A stretch of 64,000 nt of DNA from the NCBI GenBank assembly GCA_021397845.1, contig CM038046.1, positions 63,444,021-63,508,020 on the forward strand. The letters are read 5' to 3'. Position 1 is the stretch's first letter, and every line of letters begins with the position of its first letter. Below, in pieces: positions 34,571 to 44,706 of this stretch. A program made the position numbers and the translations under genes. The notes beneath the pieces are model-generated. The model was not told the DNA's origin. It was given only the letters and a program-made list of their open reading frames with translations, and did not search any database. This stretch comes from Areca catechu (Eukaryota > Streptophyta > Magnoliopsida > Arecales > Arecaceae).

Positions 34571-37500
34571 CTAAAGCCAATCGCCTTTAAATCTTAGTCC
34601 CATACACTCGAGGTGGCGATCAAACTCTCGCTGTGGTAGAGCCTTAGTGAACGGGTCTGCTATATTGTTCTTTGTATCAACTCTATTTATGTAGACATCT
34701 TGTCTCTCTACTATTTCTCGGATGAGATGGAAGCATCTCAGAATGTGCTTGGACTTATGATGAGCTCTTGGTTCCTTAGCTTGAGCAACAGCTCCAGTGT
34801 TGTCACAGTAAAGTGGCACTGGGTTTTCAATCTCAGGAACAACACCCAACTCTGTAATGAACTTCTTCATCCAGACTGCTTCCTTGGCGGCTTCACTGAC
34901 AGCTATGTATTCTGCCTCTGTGGTTGAGTCAGCTACAGTCTACTGCTTGGTACTCTTCCAACTCACTACTCCACCATTTAGGGTAAAAACATATCCCGAA
35001 ATGGATTTGCTATCATCATAGTCTGATTGAAAACTAGAATCAGAATAAGCTTCTAGTTTAAGATCAGAACCACCATAAACCAGAAAAATATCCTTAGTCC
35101 TTCTCAGGTACTTAAGAATATTTTTAACTGCTTTCCAATGATCCTCTTCTGGATCAGCCTGAAACCTACTGACAATGCCTAAAGCATATGCCACATCAGG
35201 CCTGGTACATAGCATGGCATACATTATGGACCGTATTGCCAAAGCATAAGGTATAGAATTCATTCTATTTCTTTCTTCAGGTGTCTTAGGAGACATCCTT
35301 TTAGAAAGATGTACGCCTTGACTCATACGAAGATAACCTCTTTTACTTCCATCCATGCTAAATCTTTTCAGCACTAAGTCAATGTACCTAGATTGGGATA
35401 AACCTAGCATCCTCTTAGATCCATCTCTATAGATCTTAATACCTAGTATATAGGATGCTTCTCCCAAATCTTTAATGGAAAACTGGTTTGATAGCCAAAC
35501 CTTGACTGATTGCAACATTGGGATATCATTCCCAATGAGGAGTATGTCATCTACATACAGAACCAAGAAGACTATGGCACTCCCACTAGTCTTCTTATAA
35601 ACACAGGGTTCATCCACATTTTTGATAAAACCAAACCTTTTAATAGTTTCATCAAAGCGGATGTTTCAACTCCTTGAAGCTTGCTTTAATCCATAAATGG
35701 ATTTTTTTAGCTTGCATACTTGATTAGGTTTATTCTTTGAAATAAAACCTTCTGGCTGTGACATGTAGACTTCTTCCTTAAGGAAACCATTGAGGAATGC
35801 AGTCTTCACATCCATCTGCCAGATCTCATAATCGTGGTATGCTGCTATAGCAAGTAAAATCCGAATTGATTTGAGCATGGCAACAGGTGAGAATGTTTCA
35901 TCATTATCAATTCCCTATTTTTGTCTAAAACCTTTTTCCATTAATCTGGCTTTATAGGTTTCAACTTGGCCATCAGCCCCAATCTTTTTCTTATAGACAC
36001 ATTTGCACCCAATAAGATTAACACCCTCTGGTGCATCGACCAAAGACCATACTTGGTTTACATACATAGAGTCTATCTTGGATTCCATGGCTTCTTGCCA
36101 TCTATCTGAATCAGTACTCAAGATAGCTTCCGTATAGGTCAGAGGTTCATCATTTTGAATGACTTGGGCTTCATTATTTTCAATAATAAACCCATACCTC
36201 TCAGGTGCCCGTGGCACTCTATCAGACCTATGGGGAGGAGTTTTGTGTTCTGGTTCTGTCCTAACTATATGTTCTAATGGTTGAGAACTGTCTATCTGTG
36301 TTTCTTGTACTTCTCCAAGTTCATCAGTTCTACCATTGCCCTTTTCTAAAATGAACTCTTTTTCTAGAAAAGTGGCATGCCTGCTGACAAAAATTTTTTG
36401 TTCAGTAGGATGGTAAAACAGATATCCTCTACCCTCTCTAGGATATCCTACAAATAGACATTTATCCGCTCTAGGTTCCAACTTATGTCCAAAATTTCTT
36501 TTAACATAAGCTGGACATCCCCATACCTTAAAATATTTAAGATACGGTTTCTTTCCACTCCAAATTTCATATGGAGTACTAACAACAGTTTTAGAAGGTA
36601 CCTTGTTCAGAATGTAAACAACGGTTTCTAGGGCATGACCCCAGAAGGAAATGGGTAAATTTGTGAAGCACATCATGGATCGTACCATATCCAATAAGGT
36701 ATGATTCCTCCTTTCAGCTATACCATTTAGCTGTGGTGTATAAGGAGGGGTCCATTCAGAAAGAATTCAATTAACTTTAAGATAGTCTAAAAACTTCGTG
36801 GATAAGTATTCTCCTCCTCGATCAGAACGAAGAACTTTAATACTTTCCCGGTTTGTTTTTCGACCATACTTTGATACTACTTAAATTTATCAAAGGCTTC
36901 AGATTTATGTTTCATAAGATACACATATCCGAACCTAGATAAATCATCTGTAAAAGTGATAAAATATGAGTATCCATCTCTGGCCTGAGTTGTCATTGGA
37001 CCACATACATCAGTATGTATAAGTCCTAATAACTCAGTTGACCTTTCTCCATGTCCAGTAAATGGAGTCTTGGTCATCTTACCCATGAGACATGATTCGC
37101 AAGTTCCTAATGATTCATACTCATAAGGATCAAGGAATTTTTCCTTGTATAACTTGCTTATCCTAGACTCATTAACATGACCAAGTCGATGATGCCAAAG
37201 TAAAGTATCATTAAAGTCTTCTCTTTTTCTTTTATTATTGACATGAAAAACACTATCATTGGAAGAAAGAGTTAAGAGCCCGTTGCTAAATATGCCAGAA
37301 CAAATAATTTTATTAGACAACATTATCGAGCAACCAGTGCTCGTTACATCCATTACATATCCTTGTTTTAATAACAAAGGAATATATATAATGATCCTAA
37401 TAATCTTAGGCATATAAAAACAATTTTCTAACTCCAAGATCTTCCCTGAAGGCAACTTCAGAATATAGGTCCCTACTGCTTCTGCTTGGATGATATCACC

Positions 37501-38481
37501 ACTAGCACCGTAGAGATTGAAGTCACCATCCTTCAATACTTTAAGCTTGTGAAGGTCCTGCAAAGATTTGCATATATGGTAACCACAAGCGGTATCCAAT
37601 ACCCAACTATTTGATATAGATGAATTTAATGTCAATATAGCATGTATCTCATACATACCTTTTGGCGCATCTGATGCACCAGGCTTCATAGTTGCAAGGT
37701 AAGCCTTGTAATTTCTTTTCCAATGTCCCGCTTTGCCGCAAAAGAAACAGGTTGACTGTTTGGAGGCCTTCTTTCCTTTCTTGTTCTTATTGATGCCACT
37801 CTTAGGGTTTAGCCTCCTATTAAAACCCTTTTTGCCTGATTTCTTCTTATTGGTCTTATCAACAAGAAGAAGTGGACCCTTTTCTTTCTTAACGTGGCTC
37901 TCTACTGTTTTTAACATATTTAATAGCTCAGGCAAGGAAGTGTTCAGTTTGTTCATGTGATAATTCAAGACAAACTAAGAAAATGACTCTGGGAGTGATT
38001 GCAGGATTAAATCGTGATTCAACTCCCCATCCATGATAAAACCTAATTGACCCAATCTGGTGATTAATTCAATTAACTTCAAAACATGATCCTGAACGGA
38101 TGTTCCCTCTGTCATCCTAGCACGGAATAACTGCTTAGATATTTCATATCTAGCAGTTCTGCTATGTTCTCCATAAAGCTCTTTTAAATTGAGCATTATG
38201 GATTGAGTATCCATGCTTTCATGTTGTCTCTGTAACTCATTGATCATAGAGGCTAGAATGATACACTTGACAGTGAGGGAGTTATTCTGCCACATTTTGT
38301 ATGTGGCCATATCTTCCTGTGTGGCATCGTCCCTTAGTGGATTAAGACTAGGGGTATCAAGAATATAAGAAAGTTTTTCTGAACTCAGCACAATCTTTAA
38401 ATTTCTCAACCAGTCCACATAGTTCGGACCAGTCAGTTTGTTGGTATCTAAGATACGTCGTAGTGTTAATGAAGATGCCAT
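34571..38481 (-). pseudogene. F gag-pol polyprotein, decayed
   Basis: Same layout as G: gag from ATG 38481 (MASSLTLRRILDTNKLTG), zinc knuckle CFFCGKAGHWKRNY (the last Cys is Tyr), protease WVLDTACGYHIC, pre-integrase finger (TLLWHHRLGHV, CESC), integrase (DVCGPMTTQA), RT (WQMDVKTAFLNGFLKEEVYM, LYVDDILLI) and RNase H ending at 34571 (FDRHLECMGLRFKGDWL). It is broken by a TAG near 37972 where G has Gln, a frameshift and stop around 36695-36876, and stops near 35900, 35640 and 34930. It is older than G by this measure. The mutated zinc knuckle would also impair nucleic-acid binding by gag. Confidence 0.9.
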
Positions 38482-38660
38482 TTATCTACATTTAATAAAG
38501 AACAATACATAAGCAAACAACCATGAAATGACTTACATAATTAAATTAGGTCTTCAATTTAATTATGTCTCCCACTATTTTATCAAAAATCATAGCCCTC
38601 ACTATGATAATTGAGAAGAACCCTGATTGGTTTTTCTTAGTGAGATTGAGATCCTAATAA

Positions 38661-38981
38661 CTTATAAAAGATCTTGCAGAAAACACAACAAATCTTTTAT
38701 AAGCTCAAAGGTAGGAAACTCTTCCAATTATATCTCATATAATTCTCAAGAAGTAACTTGGCCTCTAGAACATTATTAGTCTTGCAGAAAACATAACAAA
38801 CCATAATGTTCTAGTTAAGTCAAGACCCTTTCATTTCTATACAGTCAATACTCAAATATAATGCCCTTGTAGATAACACAACAAAGCATTATACTGAATA
38901 TACTGTAAGCATATCTATGCACTAGACTAGTATTATGTCAATCACCATATTAGGTCTTGCAGATAACACAACAAACCTAAT
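38661..38981 (-). ncRNA. Array of four like-looped hairpins in the F leader
   Basis: Stems, all perfect: CTTATAAAAGAT (38661-38672) with ATCTTTTATAAG (38692-38703); CTAGAACATTAT (38765-38776) with ATAATGTTCTAG (38803-38814); TATAATGC (38857-38864) with GCATTATA (38886-38893); ATTAGGT (38949-38955) with ACCTAAT (38975-38981). Loops are variants of CTTGCAGATAACACAACAA. Compared with G the loop ends (CTTG and ACACAACAA) are kept, the loop centre differs, and the stems have changed on both sides. Confidence 0.85.
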
Positions 38982-39079
38982 GTCGTTCATAACACAATAA
39001 TGATCCAGCATGAAGGAAGGCCAATATATAGTATTTTTAACACTAAGCATTTTAGTCAAGATTTAAATTTAATAAAATC

Positions 39080-39150
39080 GGCCAGGCAAGTGGAAGAGAT
39101 GTGGGAGTCCCCCCGTTGCTTTCCTAGACACCAATAAAAATTGGCTAGGT
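39080..39150 (-). other. Shared leader module in F
   Basis: GCCAGGCAAGTGG, GGGAGTCCCCCCGTTGCTTT, AGACACCAAT and ATTGGCTAGGT on the plus strand, colinear with 29531-29602 of G. Confidence 0.65.
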
Positions 39151-39382
39151 CAGTCAACAGAACCAATTAAAAATCATAATTCTCTTTACCTTTCCAGAAC
39201 CACCTTTCTAGACACCGAATGATCAATTGTACATCATGACTAGTGATGCTTATTAGTTAAATATACTAAGACTTAATATAATTTTTAAGAGGAGGGATTT
39301 ATAAATTGCCAGCACATCCTTATAGAATGTATCACAATCAACATATCACTCTTATAAATAAATAAATATGTGCTAAGTGTGT

Positions 39383-39456
39383 CATCATACTAGGACAACC
39401 ATTTACCATATAATGGATCCACCATTATGCCAGGGCAACCTTATTTCAGTATGATG
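39383..39456 (-). ncRNA. Nested hairpin unit in the F leader
   Basis: Outer arms CATCATAC (39383-39390) and GTATGATG (39449-39456); inner arms TATAATGG (39409-39416) and CCATTATG (39422-39429), loop ATCCA. One inner base pair is a T-G wobble where G has C-G. Confidence 0.7.
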
Positions 39457-39634
39457 ACTTCAAAACTATACATATCTCTATAATAATTAGGGTTTGAGTG
39501 AAAGACCCTAACTAGTGGCATACATCAAAACATATATGCAAACAAAGATATGCTAAGTGTAGTAACATATTAGGATTAAAAAACCCTAAGATGTGACATA
39601 CAAACTATCATAAATTATAGTCCTAATTAAGGTG

Positions 39635-39646
39635 GCTCTGATACCA
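39635..39646 (-). promoter_or_regulatory. Primer-binding site of F
   Basis: Minus strand TGGTATCAGAGC, perfect for initiator tRNA-Met, one base from the LTR end at 39648. Confidence 0.92.
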
Positions 39647-41581
39647 CTGTAGGGTTCCGGTGCAATGCAGCGGAAGGATAATTTCAAAAATTGAAATTAA
39701 TATGTACCAAAACCCTAAACCAGGAACTCCTTAATAAGACTAAAATGTATGAGGACTAACATTCTTATGCAAATTAGAATTAGAGTACAAACCTGTAACC
39801 GCTAATTCCAAATTGATGAAGATTTAATCTTGAAGATGAATGGGCTATTTGAGTTCACCAGGCGTCCAGGTGTTTGCCCTCTGATGGTCATCCATACAGA
39901 GCAATGATCAAGAATACTATCTTCTTGTCCAATGGTTCCTCCTATTGAGTTCTTCTTCCTAGAACTCAATTCTTCAGATTATGGCTGGAATTCTTCCACA
40001 CAAGAGGTTGCCTTCCTTTCTTTTATCTCTTCTCCTCCTTCCACTAAGACCTTGACCCTCTAAGACACTCTTGTCTTGAAGATAAGACCTTGTCCTAAGG
40101 GGATTTAGGCTTGTCTTAAATTGGAGGAGAAACTAAGACAAGAATGTCTTAATGTAAGAAAGAAAGAATAAAAATCAGAACTCCTTCTTTCCTTTACCGT
40201 CGGAGACTTTCGCTCTTGTTCTTATTCAGTAGCAGAGTTTCGACAGAGGTGTACTCTGTAAAAGAAATAGTGCAAGAACAAGAAAAGAGAGAAAGAGTCT
40301 TTTGGAGAGGCAGAAGAAAATTTTTTTTCAGATTATAGAGTTCTGATTTTTCCTGACCCCTTAAATAGATCTCAGAAAGTTGCCCACACAACTCTTCGTG
40401 AAAAACTTCTCATGCCCTTTCTTATTTTCTCATGCCCCATCCTTCCTTCTCACGGCCTTCCAGATAAATCCCATGGCTTTTCTTAAATGAAAAGTCGCGA
40501 TGTTTTTAAAAGAAAGGAGTCGCGACTTTTAATCTCCGAGGAGATGTTATTTCGCGCAACCGGGAAGCAACGAATGCTTTCTGCCTTTCTCAAAAAAAAA
40601 CATCAACCCTTGGATTCCAATCCAAGGGGGGACATTTGAGGCGCTAAAGGAGATAAGAGAAGCCGCCCCATATAAAAAACACCAGAGTTTTTTATGGAGC
40701 GCACCAAGAGTCCATTAGCGCATGGACTCTTGGCATTTTGGCATGAAAATGCTAAGGGGTGGGTGGGGGGCTAGCCTAGATACATGGTTAGCCAATAGGG
40801 TTAGCCATAATCCCTATAACCTCAATTCGGATCTAATTAGATCCAATTAGAACCCAAATTGAACCAATCCGGAACCCTAATTCGAATAGAAGCTAGGATT
40901 TGCAACACCTGCTAGAGTGTCATCATGCAAAATGATTTAATTACAAAATTAAACCCTTGATCAATTCTCTTAAGTGTGTGACCCATTGGGTTCCAAATCT
41001 AGCCAGCAGTGGGTTCGAATACAAGTTAACCTAATTTGATTAGAACTCTTTTTAATCGATTTAGGACAAACCGGGCTTACCCGATTATGATCAATTAGGA
41101 CTCTTCCTAATAAGTGATCATTCAACTTAATCAACCCACATGACAAGATTGACATCTAGCAACATGTCATGTCTACCCGGAAGATATGGAAATTCTGGTG
41201 AAATACCAAAAATACCCTTCAGTAGAAAGTTACCGTACAATTAAATCCTTCGATCAGCCTGCACCTAGAATATAATTATGGATATGTGTTGGCTTTGACT
41301 CCTTAGTTTTGATGATTAACAAAAGGTTGAGTATATGTTTGGACTAATGTTTCATCTCTAGATAAAAGTTTCAGGACTTAGGTTATTCAAAAAGAGTATC
41401 AAAAGAACATTGATGAAACTAAGTTTACCTGATTTGGGAAAGAGCTCTTCTACCTTGGACAAGATCAAAATACTCAAATTGGACCTTCTTGTTAAGAAAT
41501 TATTGACAAAAGAAACAAAGGCTTAGAGAAACTCAAGCATGGCACGCACATCTCAAAGAGTTTCAGAAAAATTCAGATCAG

Positions 41582-41875
41582 AGGTCGACCACCAGAGGTC
41601 GACACCTTGTCAAAGGTCGACCACCAGAGGTCGACTCATGAAGAGAAGAAAAGTTCAGCATGGCCGGCACGGCAAAATCTCAGTGGCACGCTCCAGAGGT
41701 CGACCACCAGAGGTCAACACCTGTCCAGAGGTCGACACCAGAGGTCGACTCATAGCCTGAGAATTCAAAATGGGCAGAACTATGGTACTCTGAATTTTTG
41801 CCTAAAATATATTGGAGGTCGACTCATGAGGTCGACACTTAATCCAGAGGTCGACTCATGAGGTCGACTCATGGC
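41582..41875 (+). repeat. AGGTCGAC block in LTR H
   Basis: About eleven copies of AGGTCGAC plus one AGGTCAAC, irregularly spaced, often followed by CACCAG, ACAC or TCATG. The core is palindromic and CpG-containing in otherwise AT-rich sequence. K and J carry a related AAGTGTCGACACTT. Confidence 0.8.
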
Positions 41876-42307
41876 ATAACGGCTAGTTTTTCTGAACTTC
41901 TGATTTGATTTCTAACGGCCATAAACGGCCATATTTTTGAATCTAACGGTCTTGTGGAGTTGTTTCAGCATGAATGAGGTATTTAACCTCCACCAAACTT
42001 CAAAAAAGACAAGGAGACAAAGTGAAAAAGTATAGGTTCAAAGTACAAAGCCTTCAATCACTTCCAAAGCCAAAAAGTGTGAGAAAACCAAGAGATTCCC
42101 TTCCCAAAAGCTTTCCAATTTTTTGAGGAATCCAACATTCAAGTGTTTGGCATTTAGTGAGGTCCAAGATTCCAAGACAAAAGGCTTGAAGAGTCTCCAT
42201 CAAGAGCTTCAACGAATTTATTTTTGCTCAAAAGGAGTTTGTTTAGTTTTCATTACTTGTATTCATACTCTTTTGTCTTTAGCTAGTTTCAAGGGAATTT
42301 GAAACTA

Positions 42308-42523
42308 GAGTGAGGTTTGTTGGTAAGCCAATTGATAAAACCAACTAGGGTTGCTTGTAAGCCCGAAGCCAAAACAAGTGAGTGAGGTTTGTTGGTGAGC
42401 CAATTGATAAAACCAACTAGGGTTGCTTGTAAGCCCGAAGCCAAAACAAGTGAGTGAGGTTTGTTGGTGAGCCAATTGATAAAACCAACTAGGGTTGCTT
42501 GTTAGCCCGAAGCCAAAACAAGT
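42308..42523 (+). repeat. Three 72-bp tandem repeats in LTR H
   Basis: The unit begins GAGTGAGGTTTGTTGGT at 42308, 42380 and 42452 with almost no divergence. A weaker fourth start lies at 42524. Each contains CCAATTGATAAAACCAACTA and GCCCGAAGCC. Confidence 0.92.
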
Positions 42524-43603
42524 GTGTAAGGTTTTGACTTGTGAGCCTGGTAAAACAAGTCAGCTGTAATCTAAAGATTATAGTGGAAATTCCCAAGTGG
42601 AACTTGGGGAGTGGATGTAGGTGCTGGGTGCACCGAACCACTATATTTCTTGTGTGTTTGCATTGGTTTGCTCTTTAGCTTCTTTAGCTCGTTAATTGTC
42701 ATTTTATTTCGTTGCTTCCGTTGTACAATTATTAAAGCACTATCACTCTTCACCTTAAAACCTGATAGCACATATATATTGCCTTAAATTTTTTAAATAC
42801 CCAATTCACCCCCCCCTCTTGGGCACCATATCTGGGCAACAATATGGATATATGTCAACTCCAATATTATATTCATTTCTAGCTCAATCTTATATTGATG
42901 ATTCAATTATCTTGATATTACAAATCATCTCTAATATCTTTACTTTGATCAAAGATTCCCTGAATCATCATCCGATTGATAACTAGCTGGATGCAATCTC
43001 CTCTTACTAAGAGTGATCGATTCCTTGTTGACCTACTCATTACCTTCATATCCAATTCACCATTCCCAGTATCAATCCTGTGCATGACTCAGTGTCATGA
43101 TTAGGATTGAACCAAAGCATGGGTTCATGTACATAAGGTACTTATGGTAGTCTCAGGTCAAAGGATTACTTGTACCACTCCCACTATGAGAACCTTCTAT
43201 TGACATGTAGCTAAGACTCCATTAGATGTTCTCAATTTGGATCATATCAGTGAACTCATTCTCTAATGAGCACCCACATCCTAGTATTAGTGTCATACAC
43301 AAGTGACTGTGAGAGCAATCACCCTATTCAGTATACATAGGATGTGCTAGTCTTACCGGAAAACCCCTGATCCCTTACTCAAGGTTCCTTTGACTAGGAA
43401 TATTTTAGATTAAGGTTTTAAGACTTTAGGTCTCACCGGTATGATCTCATCATAACCCTAAAATCATAGCCCTAATCTATGGGGTGCATCATATAATAAT
43501 AAACACAGCGTATGATGAAAAATAATGCCTTTATTAGAATATTGTCAATTACAATGGTTTGGGAGATACAACATAGATTGGCTTGTAGGGCATATCCCTT
43601 TCA

Positions 43604-44102
43604 TTATCTCCCTCTTCAAGTGGTAGCATTCCTCCACATCATGGCCATAGTCTCAGTGGAAGCGGTAGTAGCGGGACTTGTCACGTCCGGTGGATGGCCT
43701 CAGTGGGGGAGGGCAGCACACGAAGCATTTACCCTCGATCTCCATCAAGATCTTTGCTTTCGAGGTAAAGAGAGGAGTGAACTTCTCTCCTTTGGTGGGG
43801 TTGTCTCTGGGTCTTAGCCTCGGCCATGGGGCCGGCACCGTCTTTTGAGCTAGTGGAGTAGATGTCTCCCCAATGGCCTGCCTCTTTAGGGGCCTCTCGT
43901 CTAGCTCCCTCCTGGTGTGGTTGATCTCCTTCGCATGGATGTACTTGTGGGCCCAGAGGAGGAGCTCCAAATAAGTCTTTGAAGGCTTCTTATCGAGGGA
44001 GTAGGTGAAGCGGGAGGTCTGCAACCCCCTCTTCAGAGTCAGCATGGTGACTGGCTCATCGAGATGGTAGATCTCCAGGATGGCAGCCTTGAATCGGGAC
44101 AC
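43604..44102 (-). pseudogene. D gag, partial
   Basis: The 149-codon frame 43653-44102 on the minus strand starts within gag (MSRFKAAILEIYHLDEPVTM, LKRGLQTSRFTYSLDKKPSK, ELLLWAHKYIHAKE), typical of the retrotransposon gag domain of Tat-type elements, and ends at RYYRFHWDYGHDVEECYHLK, where F is inserted. CFVCC at 43720 is a poor zinc-knuckle-like remnant. Upstream gag and the 5' LTR of D are missing, because sequence changes abruptly to element E at about 44103. Confidence 0.8.
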
Positions 44103-44706
44103 ACCTCACCCAAGTCCAAATTTTGTTTACTAACTTAACCCACTTAAAATTAATTTGCCATCACTTAAAAGACCAAAAACATATTTTATTTTTCTGATTG
44201 TTATTAGTTGCATTAGGGCTCATAGTATTTTCATCATCTCATTTAATCAATTTTAAGGGCAATTTCCTCTCTCAGATCAGGGCAGGATTTCATCACCTAT
44301 CCTGGGCCCAAAATAACCACCCAATATCAGAACCCAAGCCTTAACTAAAATCAATTAGCAACCTAATTTCTCTAGAGAGCTTATGGACACCAACAGGTCG
44401 TGTCCGAATTGTGTGGGCCAACTAGTGCACCTAATTCCCTAGCTATTACTGAAAACTAGTGTCTAAGGCTAGAGGTCCAGAGGCAAATGCCCTAAGTGGA
44501 CTGGTGGTTATTTAATTATGACCCTATCACAGGCAGAGGGAGCCTCCCACCACCCCATCTCTAACTTGGCCAGTGGAAGGATTAGCTGTTGAGTTAAGTG
44601 TAAGTTGAGTCTACCCACTCAATTTTGGCTCTAGGTCTAGCAAACCCTCGAACGTATTGATCATTGCATGCTTGACTGCACCATACCACTTTGAGTGGTT
44701 GATTGC
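44103..44706 (+). other. Leader remnant of chromovirus E
   Basis: Contains TTTTAAGGGCA, the leader hairpin (44279-44303), GGGCCCAAAATAACCACCC and the end of the shared module: GGGAGCCTCCCACC, then CTAACTTGGCCAGTGG at 44540-44577. Gag starts at 44707. Confidence 0.65.
44279..44303 (+). ncRNA. Chromovirus leader hairpin in E
   Basis: Arms AGGGCAGG and CCTATCCT, loop ATTTCATCA; one C-A mismatch and one wobble. Its place and flanks match A, C and I. Confidence 0.5.

Larger units (their letters stand above)
38482..39634 (-). other. 5' leader of copia F
   Basis: This 1.15-kb leader is colinear with that of G: four hairpins (38661-38981), the shared module (39080-39150) and one nested hairpin unit (39383-39456). 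Confidence 0.8.
41287..42841 (+). mobile_element. Solo LTR H, Sirevirus-like copia
   Basis: A 1555-bp insertion, TGTTGGCTTTGACTCC to TATCTGGGCAACA, between perfect copies of ATATG (41282-41286 and 42842-42846). The F LTR copy at 33790 shows the empty site. There is no internal region, so it is the product of LTR-LTR recombination. The CAATTCACCCCCCCCTCTTG stretch near the end and the TTTTGATGATTAACAAAAG start resemble Sirevirus/Maximus LTRs; orientation is inferred from this. It contains a GTCGAC-rich block and three 72-bp repeats. Open frames at 41539 and 41607 are the GTCGAC block read in two frames. Confidence 0.85.
22202..43603 (-). mobile_element. Ty1/copia element F, with two later insertions
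   Basis: The LTRs start TGTAGGGTT and end CCCTTTCA. TSD TTATC is perfect at 22197-22201 and 43604-43608. One LTR (22202-34556) is split by copia G and the other (39648-43603) by solo LTR H. Without them F is about 9.9 kb with LTRs of about 2.4 kb and a leader of about 1.15 kb. Gag-pol is on the minus strand and broken. Long LTRs and leader resemble Angela-type copias, but I do not assign the lineage firmly. Confidence 0.92.
39648..43603 (-). repeat. 5' LTR of F, interrupted by solo LTR H
   Basis: TGTAGGGTTCCGG to CCCTTTCA. The sequences 39648-41286 and 42847-43603 are continuous with each other in the other F LTR. Without H it is about 2.4 kb. Confidence 0.92.
481..44102 (-). mobile_element. 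Ty3/gypsy Tat-lineage element D, fragmented backbone
   Basis: One element read 5' to 3' on the minus strand in four pieces: 43604-44102 (gag), 21611-22201 (gag end, protease), 12266-12997 (linker, RT start) and 481-4965 (RT end, RNase H, second RNase H, integrase, 3' UTR, antisense ORF). Each break is an insertion with a perfect 5-bp target duplication, and the reading continues across it; for example the RT motif MPFGL is split at AAATG by element A. Lineage evidence: tandem RNase H plus a second WxLHVDG-type RNase H, a gag motif RYYRFHWDYGHD, repeats in the 3' UTR and an antisense ORF between pol and the 3' LTR, all known Tat traits. Neither LTR of D is seen: the 5' part is lost at 44102 and the 3' part is cut by M. 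Many stops make it non-functional. Confidence 0.85.

Noticed and set aside
41582..41875. Regular GTCGAC repeats resembling a CRISPR-like or satellite array
   Set aside because: Spacing is irregular, spacers are not unique, and the block lies inside a defined solo LTR of a plant copia.
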